Source: Leptospira sp. (GTDB taxonomy: Bacteria; Spirochaetota; Leptospiria; Leptospirales; Leptospiraceae). Taken from it: DNA of 64,000 nucleotides. How positions within the stretch are numbered: the stretch's first letter is position 1; every line of letters begins with the position of its first letter. Positions 57,193-64,000 of this stretch are shown here, piece by piece. The position numbers were made by a program, and so were the translations under genes. A model generated the notes under the pieces. That model did not search any database. It saw only the letters and a program-made list of their open reading frames with translations, and had not been told where the DNA came from. The stretch spans positions 62,001-126,000 of the forward strand of contig JAPZTS010000017.1 in NCBI GenBank assembly GCA_027533185.1. The letters are read 5' to 3'.

Positions 57193-57930
57193 ATGAAACC
57201 GATTTTGTATACATTTCCCATTTCTCATTTTTCTGAGAAGGCACGATTCGGACTGGACATGGCGAATTTTTTCTACGAATCAAAACCACTCGTACCTGGC
57301 CAACACATCCAAACTCTGAAACCTCTAGTCAAAGATACTTATGTACCAGTTCTTGACAACGGAGGAACCGTAATACAAGGTTCAAAAGCCATACTTGACC
57401 TTGTAGAAGAGAAAGCATTTGGCGAGAAAGCAACCGAATCCGAGATTCTTTGGGAAGATAGAATCGATACCGAAATCGGCAAGAGTCTTCAAACTATCCT
57501 TTATTTCTATATACTGGATTATCCAAATATCGTTGGTAAACTATTTTTATTGGAGCCAAAAACAAAATCGGAAGAGGTTCCACCACCAGAGCATTTTGAA
57601 CTCATTGCTCTTTCGCTAAAAAGAAGGTATAAAATCAATCCGAAATCCGTAGACTCTGTAAAGGAAAAATTTATTACAACGGCTAAAGAGATACAAGAGA
57701 TCTACAAAACACAAAAGTATTTTAATGGGAAAAATTTTGGAAGGGTTGATCTAACAGTTGCAAGTTTACTTGGAGCGTTTGCGGAACCGAAAGAGTGTCC
57801 GGCCTACCCGTGGTTTGATTCAGTTCAAATGCCCGCTGAATATTTAGAATACCGTGATGGACTGGGTTTGGAATTTCTTTTCGAAAGCATCCGTGATTTT
57901 TATAAAGAGTTTCGTATCCAGTCTAAGTAG
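57193..57930 (+). CDS. Glutathione S-transferase-like protein
   Basis: 245 residues, cytoplasmic. N-terminal thioredoxin-like domain (ILYTFPISHFSEKARFGLDM; Ser in the usual catalytic position) with VPVLDNGGTVIQGSKAILDLVEE, matching the cis-Pro and ligand 'SxxI' segment of GSTs. The C-terminal helical domain (about 90-240) has GKNFGRVDLTVASLLGAF (usually FSxADxxxAxxL). Substrate unknown; Leptospira probably lacks abundant glutathione, so another thiol may be used. The 3' end overlaps convergent cutA by 31 bases. Confidence 0.8.
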   Translation: MKPILYTFPISHFSEKARFGLDMANFFYESKPLVPGQHIQTLKPLVKDTYVPVLDNGGTVIQGSKAILDLVEEKAFGEKATESEILWEDRIDTEIGKSLQTILYFYILDYPNIVGKLFLLEPKTKSEEVPPPEHFELIALSLKRRYKINPKSVDSVKEKFITTAKEIQEIYKTQKYFNGKNFGRVDLTVASLLGAFAEPKECPAYPWFDSVQMPAEYLEYRDGLGLEFLFESIRDFYKEFRIQSK

Positions 57931-58223
57931 GGCTCACTTCCACCGAGAATTGGAATCACTAAAATACTTGGAACTTCATACGAGTGGAGTTCCTCGATTC
58001 TTTTTTGCACTGCTTCGACATACAACCCACTGGTTTTAAAAAATCCCAAAACCTCAGCGGATTCCTCAATCTTTCCCTCCCAAACATAAATCGATTTGAT
58101 TGCTGGTATGAGATTCGCACAGGCAATTAACTTTTCTTTGATTAAATGGTGAACAATCTCCTCTGCCTCCAACAAATTTGGGAAGGTCGAATAAATGCTA
58201 AAGATTTCTTCAGGGGCATACAT
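57900..58223 (-). CDS. cutA: CutA divalent-ion tolerance-like protein
   Basis: 107 residues, the normal size. Family pattern: FSIYSTFPNLLEAEEIVHHLIKEKLIACANLIPAIKSIYVWEGKIEESAEVLGFFKT, then HSYEVPSILVIPILGGSEPYLDWIRNSL. CutA forms a stable trimer with a ferredoxin-like fold and was linked to copper tolerance, but its real role is unsettled. (The quoted motif is from residues ~9-66 and 80-107.). Confidence 0.93.
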   Translation of the reverse strand: MYAPEEIFSIYSTFPNLLEAEEIVHHLIKEKLIACANLIPAIKSIYVWEGKIEESAEVLGFFKTSGLYVEAVQKRIEELHSYEVPSILVIPILGGSEPYLDWIRNSL

Positions 58224-58277
58224 TTGCCTTAAATTCAGACTTGTTTTTTAAAAAAGGTCACTCATATTTTAGATACT

Positions 58278-59066
58278 ATGAACAGAAAAACAATCTTAAG
58301 TCTTATTCTATTTGGATCTATGATTTTTGGTTTGGCTTCACAAGCGATCAATCTTCCCGAAATAGTATCCACAAGCCAGTTGGAACCCAAAACCCGAAAG
58401 TTCAATCCTTCATTTGCCATGGATGGAAGATTGAACACAAGTTGGGTGGAGGGAGCTCTTGGGGATGGAATTGGAGAGTCACTCACTATTAAATACAAAG
58501 AACCAGTGAACTTTCAAAATCTTTCCATTTATAATGGGTTTGGTGATCCTAAATTATGGGGTGCAAACAATCGAGTAAAAAAGATGAAATTAAAAACAGA
58601 GGATGGCACAGAAGAGATTATCACACTTAAGGATAGGCTTTCTCTTCAAACCATTGAGTTAAAAAAAGAAATTTCTAGTAAAGAAGTATCATTAACCATT
58701 TTAGAAGTTTATAAAGGAACAAGGAAGGATAATACATCCATAGCTGAGATGGCGTTTCACTCAACACAATCAGGGTCAATTCTAATTGCACCAAAAAATA
58801 CATGGGCAATCGGAAAGTGGAAAACCGAATCCAACATCGCAAAGATCAGCCTTCACAATGATGGAACCTGTGAAATGGGATATGAAACTGCAAAAATGCT
58901 CTGCACTTGGACTGAATCAGGCAAAATTGTTGTTGTAAACTTAGAAGCAACTCTCCCACTCACAAACACAGATCGATTAGAGCTACGGTTCAAAGGAGAT
59001 CAGGAAAATCCAAAAATTGAAATCAATGGAAAACATTTATTTGTAGTAAATCGCGACGAGGTTTAA
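58278..59066 (+). CDS. Exported protein with NADase-type glycan-binding (discoidin-like) domain
   Basis: 262 residues. Signal peptide (ILSLILFGSMIFGLASQA), then a ~140-residue domain: FAMDGRLNTSWVEGALGDGIGESLTIKY, NLSIYNGFGDPKLWGANNRVKKMKL and SLTILEVYKGTRKDNTSIAEMAF. This 'WVEG..G.GIGE…NGY…' series is the NADase-type glycan-binding/discoidin-like domain common in Leptospira exported proteins. The C-terminal 100 residues form an additional beta domain (WAIGKWKTESNIAKISLH). Possible ligand: glycans. The stop overlaps that of the ATP-grasp-like gene in TTAA. Confidence 0.82.
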   Translation: MNRKTILSLILFGSMIFGLASQAINLPEIVSTSQLEPKTRKFNPSFAMDGRLNTSWVEGALGDGIGESLTIKYKEPVNFQNLSIYNGFGDPKLWGANNRVKKMKLKTEDGTEEIITLKDRLSLQTIELKKEISSKEVSLTILEVYKGTRKDNTSIAEMAFHSTQSGSILIAPKNTWAIGKWKTESNIAKISLHNDGTCEMGYETAKMLCTWTESGKIVVVNLEATLPLTNTDRLELRFKGDQENPKIEINGKHLFVVNRDEV

Positions 59067-60208
59067 CTCGGCCAAACCGATAGAATCTCTTCTACAAAAT
59101 GATCTACCGAATTTGTTTCGTAATACAGCACAATATTTTGATAGGGCTTCTTTTTAGAATCCCTAACAGGTGTGAGATACATCAAAAATCCATTTAGGGA
59201 TTCATTTTGTGTTTGAATCCAATCCCACTCATTTAAAGTTTCTACCTTTGGATACGGCAGTATTAAAATTCCAGATTCATTCGATTTAGGATTCCTTTTT
59301 TGTCTCAATTCCCATAGTACTCGACCTATCGAATAACGAAAATTAAATTCAGAGATTGGTTGGCACCGAATGGTATCTTCACGAAAGAAAAATCCATCCA
59401 CAGAACATGGACCAGAATAATTTTCTGTAAGTTTTGAAGATACAGATTGTACGGTTGAATAAATTTTTGGTAAAAATGTTTCAACCAATGGATTGGATTC
59501 TTTAAATATACGTATTCCGCGGAACGTGCCGTCCCGATCCACAGCCATGACGGTATTTCCAAGGTATCGAAATTTGGAATTTTCTACATCCCAAAGGGTA
59601 GAAAAATCTAAAATCCTTCGCTCACCCACCCACTCTTCCATAAGAATCGGAAATCCAAACAATCGTTTGGGAATTTGCGAAAGTTTCCAGGACTCACTGG
59701 CCTGTCCAAGAACGATTTGGTTTCTTCCAGCCAATCCATATTCAGCCTTTAAGACGACGGGCGAATGTACATCTTCGAGTTCAGAGAGTAGATTGTCCTC
59801 TGACGTAATTATTTTCGCAGACAATAATGAGTCTTCTTTTCTGAGATCCCATTGGTATATTTTTGAATTAATAGTTCTAGAGATTTCGAGTTTTTCAGGA
59901 TCCACTTCAATACGGGAATCTGCCAATCGTACGAGCTCCCCCCATGAAACAAGCTCCAGTTCTTCTGATGGAAGAAGGTCTCCTTCAAGCAAAACTGTCC
60001 CAAATTTAAAACCAGCTAGATCCCAGTGGTTGAGAAGGAGAGGATCAGGGTGATCCGATACCAATACAAAATCGGACGTGTTGGAGAGCGGAATAAACAT
60101 TTTTTCTAAACATTCATTCCGTCTCTGAAGTGGCCCATCTATCCGTACATTATGCGGAGAAAGCCTATATTCGAATAGAGAATCTAAGTAATAGACCTTC
60201 CGTGCCAA
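59063..60208 (-). CDS. ATP-grasp-like protein paired with a DegT-family protein
   Basis: 381 residues, cytoplasmic. The N-terminal ~120 residues resemble a pre-ATP-grasp Rossmann part. Then HSPVVLKAEYGLAGRNQIVLG (nucleotide-binding Lys), PILMEEWVGERRILDFSTLWDVENS (Glu of the adenine site) and GPCSVDGFFFREDTIRCQPISEFNFRYSIGRVLWEL (metal-binding Glu/Asn, as in 'G.vgVD.fv…l.P.EiN.R.t.G'). That order fits the ATP-grasp superfamily (carboxylate-amine ligases), though divergent. It begins immediately after the DegT-like gene (adjacent bases), so the two proteins probably act in one pathway, perhaps attaching an amino acid or amine to a carrier. No substrate assigned. Confidence 0.6.
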   Translation of the reverse strand: MARKVYYLDSLFEYRLSPHNVRIDGPLQRRNECLEKMFIPLSNTSDFVLVSDHPDPLLLNHWDLAGFKFGTVLLEGDLLPSEELELVSWGELVRLADSRIEVDPEKLEISRTINSKIYQWDLRKEDSLLSAKIITSEDNLLSELEDVHSPVVLKAEYGLAGRNQIVLGQASESWKLSQIPKRLFGFPILMEEWVGERRILDFSTLWDVENSKFRYLGNTVMAVDRDGTFRGIRIFKESNPLVETFLPKIYSTVQSVSSKLTENYSGPCSVDGFFFREDTIRCQPISEFNFRYSIGRVLWELRQKRNPKSNESGILILPYPKVETLNEWDWIQTQNESLNGFLMYLTPVRDSKKKPYQNIVLYYETNSVDHFVEEILSVWPS

Positions 60209-61303
60209 TCAATAGATTCGCCTGATTGCCGTTGCTATCCTTTGGACATTATCCTTTGTTAGGTTTGGATAGATGGGAATACAGTGACCTCTCTGGAAAA
60301 GTCTTTCCGCGTTAGGAAACTCTAAAGGATTTTCTTCTAAAACTCTATGGAGAGGTTCGTCCGTTGTTCTTTGGGTTCCTATGTGAATGGATTTGAAATA
60401 ACGAAGGATCTCCTCGTAACCTTGCCCAGATACCAAAATAGGAAATCTTTGAAATGTATCTTCTTGTGGGCTTTCGAAGTAGGTTTCGAGTCTGGAGTTT
60501 TGAACTGCTTGTAAGTAAGCTGTTGCTATTTTTTTCTTTCTCTCTAAGATCACTCCAAGTTTGGATAGCTGTTCGATTCCTAGAGCGGCTTGGTAGTCTA
60601 CCAAATTGTAATCAAATTTAGGTTCGCCAACATTTCTTTTACTGGAAGCACCCGTTTTCCAAGATTTGATCGATTGGCAAAGTTCCTGGTCTTGGGTTAA
60701 TACCATTGCCCCATTTCCAGTTGTAATCATATTTTCGGCGCTTAGACCACAAATACTAACTTTAGATTGGCGACCAACCAAAATAGTTTCTGAACTGGCA
60801 CCGATTGCTTCCGTAAAATCTTCAATCACTTCCATACCTTCTGTCTGATACTCTGATAGGTTTACCAAACAACCAAAGTTATGATGGAAGATTGCGTATT
60901 TAATATCCAGCTCTGTTTTCTTTTTTAAAAACTCGCCTGGATCTGGATGGAAGGAATTTTTCTTTAAGTCGACCAGAACAGGTTTTGCTTGGATTAAAAA
61001 TATTGCATCTAATGCAGAAATTGGCGCAAAACTTGAAAGAAGAACTGAATCTCCAGCCTTCACACCTAATGAAAGTAATACTAAATGATACGCGGATGTG
61101 AGTGAGTTTGTGGACACACTGTACTTTGTTTTAAAAGTGTGACAAAATGTTTTTTCAAATCTCTCAACGATCTGCCCACTTGCTAAGTGTTCGTCAACCA
61201 AACACTCCAAAACACCTTTTAGGTCCTCTCGAGAGAGGGTGGGTTTGTAAAATTCGATTTCTTTTTCTTTTCGGATCGGTCTTTGTATTGTTTCCGCGCT
61301 CAT
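60209..61303 (-). CDS. DegT/DnrJ/EryC1-family protein lacking the PLP lysine
   Basis: 364 residues with the fold-I aminotransferase layout: FYKPTLSREDLKGVLECLVDEHLASGQIVERFEKTF, VSTNSLTSAYHLVLLSLGVKAGDSVLLSSFAP, EVIEDFTEAIGAS (cofactor Asp) and NLVDYQAALGIEQLSKL. The usual internal-aldimine segment F-H-x-x-K-N-I-T-T-G-E-G-G reads SAENMITTGNGAM here: Asn191 stands where Lys is expected and GEGG is GNGA. It may therefore be a PLP-independent or non-transaminating member, like the known His variant ColD, or a pure binding protein. First gene of a two-gene unit with the ATP-grasp-like gene. Confidence 0.85.
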   Translation of the reverse strand: MSAETIQRPIRKEKEIEFYKPTLSREDLKGVLECLVDEHLASGQIVERFEKTFCHTFKTKYSVSTNSLTSAYHLVLLSLGVKAGDSVLLSSFAPISALDAIFLIQAKPVLVDLKKNSFHPDPGEFLKKKTELDIKYAIFHHNFGCLVNLSEYQTEGMEVIEDFTEAIGASSETILVGRQSKVSICGLSAENMITTGNGAMVLTQDQELCQSIKSWKTGASSKRNVGEPKFDYNLVDYQAALGIEQLSKLGVILERKKKIATAYLQAVQNSRLETYFESPQEDTFQRFPILVSGQGYEEILRYFKSIHIGTQRTTDEPLHRVLEENPLEFPNAERLFQRGHCIPIYPNLTKDNVQRIATAIRRIY

Positions 61304-61447
61304 CCAACAGCTTTCCTTTATTATGTCTCTTAATTATAGCTTTGTCGAATTATGTCACTTCATTTTTAGAAATGCGAACATAATTTTTAGAATTTCTCCG
61401 TAAAAATAGATTCTAGCCCCGGAATTTCCTGAAATTTTGGTCAAAGC

Positions 61448-62698
61448 ATGGAAGTTTCTGCCCTCGCAAAAAGACTCACAGAAAACCGAGGCATCCGCTC
61501 TCTTATGGAAGATCTAGGGAAGGTATCCGGCCGAACCGATGTCATTCGTTTGGGTGGAGGGAACCCTGCGCATATCCCTGAAGCAGAAACAATCTTTGAA
61601 GAATGTTTTTTAAAACTCTCCAAAAGCCCAAAACTCAAATCCCTTCTCGGGGACTACCAATCCCCTATTGGCAATGACTCTATTCGTGAGCTAACTGCGG
61701 AATACTTGTCGCCTTACCTAAATTATACTCTGGCAAAAAACAATATTGCATTTTTTAATGGCAGCCAAAACGCATTTTCTTACGCTCTAAACCTATATAC
61801 AGGCAGGATGGAAGATGGTAAAACTTCAAAGATTCTTTTACCGTTAGTCCCCGAATACATCGGTTATGCGGACCAAACAATCGAATCAAATGGATTTACT
61901 GCTTTTCCTCCTCTCGTACAAACAACCAATCAGCATCGATTTTTATATAAACTAAATAAAACAAGACTAGAAAATGCAGACTTTGGGGCAATACTGATCT
62001 CGAATCCGACTAATCCTACAGGAAATGTCTTTTCTGAGGAGGACCTGGACTACCTGCAAATGGTCGCCAAAAATAGGTCTCTTCCCTTTATCATTGATTT
62101 GGCTTATGGAGCACCCTTCCCAGCACTCATTGGAGATGCGAAACCTGTTCATTACAAAGAAGGAAGAATTCTCTCACTTAGCTTTTCAAAGGTTGGTCTC
62201 CCAGGAGTTCGACTCGGGATCATCGTATCAGACTCATTTACAATCGAAAGGCTTACGAGCTTTGCAAGCATGGGAAATCTCGCAGTCGGAAACCTGGGTA
62301 TTTATTTGGCAGAAATTTTTTTCCGAGAAGACAGTTTGGTAAAACTGGCAAATAACACCTTACGACCCTATTACGAGAAGAAAAAACTGCTCGCACTCGA
62401 TCTTTTTGAAACAGCGTTCCAAACGCACGATATCGATTACGAGATACATGAACCTTTGGGTGGCTTTTTTATCTGGATTCGTTTCCCCTCATTGAGAATT
62501 TCCAACCAAGATCTTTATGAAATCTGTAAAAGAGAGAACCTCTATTTTGTTTCTGGACATTATTTCTTTCCTGGACTAGATGAGGAATTTTCACATACCA
62601 GGGAATGCATACGTTTGACATACAGCGCAGGTGAAGAAGAGTTAGCTAACGGAGCCAGATTGCTTGCAAACATTTTGGCAAAGTACCAGGCGAATTAA
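61448..62698 (+). CDS. avtA: Valine-pyruvate aminotransferase AvtA
   Basis: 416 residues, same size as the E. coli enzyme and similar along the whole length: GIRSLMEDLGKVSGRTDVIRLGGGNPA at the N-terminus, NGSQNAFSYALNLYTGR, PLVPEYIGYADQTIESNGF, ISNPTNPTGNVFSEEDL, IIDLAYGAPFPAL, PLP Lys in LSFSKVGLPGVRLGII, and GHYFFPGLDEEFSHTRECIRLTY. It transfers the amino group between valine, alanine and their oxo-acids. Divergent from the DegT-like gene. The next gene starts immediately after the stop. Confidence 0.93.
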   Translation: MEVSALAKRLTENRGIRSLMEDLGKVSGRTDVIRLGGGNPAHIPEAETIFEECFLKLSKSPKLKSLLGDYQSPIGNDSIRELTAEYLSPYLNYTLAKNNIAFFNGSQNAFSYALNLYTGRMEDGKTSKILLPLVPEYIGYADQTIESNGFTAFPPLVQTTNQHRFLYKLNKTRLENADFGAILISNPTNPTGNVFSEEDLDYLQMVAKNRSLPFIIDLAYGAPFPALIGDAKPVHYKEGRILSLSFSKVGLPGVRLGIIVSDSFTIERLTSFASMGNLAVGNLGIYLAEIFFREDSLVKLANNTLRPYYEKKKLLALDLFETAFQTHDIDYEIHEPLGGFFIWIRFPSLRISNQDLYEICKRENLYFVSGHYFFPGLDEEFSHTRECIRLTYSAGEEELANGARLLANILAKYQAN

Positions 62699-64000
62699 AT
62701 GAGCGAAGACGATAGCATTGATCTTTCCGACACCGTAGCCGTAAACTCTTCATCCAAACAGGATGAAGAGAGCGATCGCCCATCCGCGCAATCCTATATC
62801 TTTTTGTCCGATGCCATTGGCAGTTTAACTCCGACTGCTCGATGTATTATGGATGAATTAAAAGACTGGCACAAACGTGTTGAAAAACACGGAAGTAAAG
62901 AGATTCATGCAAGTTACTTACTAACTGTTGATAAGTTACCTGAAGCACTTGGCAAATACAACAACCTTGGTGCCCAAGGAAAATCCGAGAACGCAATTTA
63001 CCACGCTCTTCGTCAAATTTTAGATATTGATCATAGAGGTCAAAATCGAGTCGCATATGCATATCCATATCTAATTCGTACCGGAAGCAAAATTTCCGCA
63101 AAAATCGCGTTAGTTGCACCTCAAAAAGAAAATAAAACAGATACCCAACCATATAGGCAGGCGTGTTTTCGTTTTTCATCTGAACTTGTAAAACTTCTTT
63201 TGGAAAATCGTGCTAAAAAAGGAAGAAACTGGGACGAGGAAAATCCGGGAAACATTTTACTTCAAAAGAACAAGGATGGCATACAATGGCTCTATCCAAA
63301 ACTAGGATCACTAGAGGCCGAGATCACTTCCCTCGTTAGAAAGGGTTTTGGTAACTTACCCTACATCCCAATGCCTGATTTTTTACAAGATTTTGTTACT
63401 TTTGCAAAAGAACAAAACCTTGCACTTTCTATATTAAATGATTACCATATCGTAATAGATGAATTAAATATTCTCCCAGACGGGACATTTAAAAAACTTC
63501 CAGAAGTAGTCAATCAGATACTAGCGCAAGTAAATGCCTTAGAAATTTTTGCCAACTCCCACTTACTCAAACTTGCAAAAGAATCAAAATACGAGGCTTT
63601 TTTAGAAAAACTATCCAGTTATATGGCGATTCCTAGGTTTACTTCCCTTGAAGAAAAAATGAACCCAGAAGAGACGGTTCAAAATTTTATCAAAGCAATC
63701 GAAACATATCCTTATACTACGGGAAAAGGAAACTCTGGACTTGCTGTTAAAGAGACGATTGAACAGAGCATAAAAATCCTCAAACGACTTTCAGAAGAGA
63801 AAGGATCCGTTCTAACCAGAAAAGATGACAACATCTATGGTACAGTTAAGAAAGCCGTAATCAGTAAAATTCCGGAACATACAAAAAATAATAATACACT
63901 ACTTCGAATTAATTTTGAAGAGGAAGTTGACAACGCAGGAATTACATCCGAAGAAAAAACAAAAGAATACATCAAACGACTGAAAGATGATGTTTTTTCT
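62699..64000 (+). CDS. Unknown acidic/basic cytoplasmic protein, 3' end outside the window
   Basis: The frame from the ATG at 62699 (first bases after the avtA stop) is open to the window end: 434 codons without a stop. It begins MSEDDSIDLSDTVAVNSS and continues with SYIFLSDAIGSLTPTARCIM, ALRQILDIDHRGQNRVAYAY and a long helical C-terminal part (SLEEKMNPEETVQNFIKAIE, EQSIKILKRLSEEKG). No signal peptide or membrane helix so far, and no family recognised. A 60-residue region near 80-140 could be a DNA- or nucleotide-binding fold, but that is speculation. Codon use is like its neighbours. Probably co-transcribed with avtA. Confidence 0.8.
   Translation, partial: MSEDDSIDLSDTVAVNSSSKQDEESDRPSAQSYIFLSDAIGSLTPTARCIMDELKDWHKRVEKHGSKEIHASYLLTVDKLPEALGKYNNLGAQGKSENAIYHALRQILDIDHRGQNRVAYAYPYLIRTGSKISAKIALVAPQKENKTDTQPYRQACFRFSSELVKLLLENRAKKGRNWDEENPGNILLQKNKDGIQWLYPKLGSLEAEITSLVRKGFGNLPYIPMPDFLQDFVTFAKEQNLALSILNDYHIVIDELNILPDGTFKKLPEVVNQILAQVNALEIFANSHLLKLAKESKYEAFLEKLSSYMAIPRFTSLEEKMNPEETVQNFIKAIETYPYTTGKGNSGLAVKETIEQSIKILKRLSEEKGSVLTRKDDNIYGTVKKAVISKIPEHTKNNNTLLRINFEEEVDNAGITSEEKTKEYIKRLKDDVFS

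Overview
The window reads as a chromosomal segment of a spirochaete, most likely Leptospira, and more probably a saprophytic or intermediate-clade species than a host-restricted one. The evidence is the mix of gene families: periplasmic-flagellum genes (end of flgC, fliE, fliF), many exported proteins and lipoproteins with short spirochaete-style lipoboxes, NADase-type glycan-binding/discoidin proteins, 7TMR-DISM sensors, low-to-moderate GC content and frequent TTG/GTG starts. Genus is an inference from gene content. I see no rRNA, tRNA, CRISPR array or intact insertion sequence.

Layout. 1-5026: flagellar basal-body genes interrupted by three unrelated genes. 5023-8658: a membrane class III adenylate cyclase and an alpha/beta hydrolase. 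8660-14405: an envelope block, with minus-strand operon dapA-dapB-cdaA-cdaR (lysine/diaminopimelate synthesis plus c-di-AMP synthesis) facing a WecA-type glycosyl-1-phosphate transferase and a DUF368/PopT undecaprenyl-phosphate transporter. 14451-21656: MIO-type aromatic ammonia-lyase (tyrosine-type residues), NhaD-like antiporter, NAPE-PLD-like lipoprotein, a membrane sensor fused to an AraC-type DNA-binding domain, and a YdcF/ElyC protein. 21764-24940: cytochrome c maturation genes ccmE-ccmF-ccmH, with CcmE of the unusual cysteine (CXXXY) type. 24924-29868: bioF, sirtuin cobB, a DUF486 protein, separate coaB and coaC, and a CorC/HlyC protein. 30077-37815: a TPR protein with a degenerate CHAT-like end, a soluble hybrid histidine kinase, and a Uup-type ABC-F protein.

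37816-40448 is a graveyard: remnants of a SpoIIE-type phosphatase, a delta-60-repeat-like protein and a short-chain dehydrogenase, plus an orphan reading-frame fragment, ending in a perfect 16-bp hairpin upstream of ilvC. 40449-45845 holds ilvC, a thiolase, a TetR regulator with its two recognisable operators and its probable target (a RibD_C/DHFR-like reductase), and sthA.

45941-51874 is the most striking region: a tight three-gene minus-strand operon for a cytoplasmic beta-propeller, a single-pass membrane protein and a 1273-residue tubulin/FtsZ-superfamily protein. I infer a membrane-linked cytoskeletal or membrane-remodelling system. 51984-64000 carries exported proteins (SH3b, zinc phospholipase C-like, two tandem M23 peptidases), DUF2237, a GST, CutA, a glycan-binding-type protein, an ATP-grasp-like protein paired with a DegT-family protein that appears to lack its PLP lysine, avtA, and a gene of unknown function running off the end.
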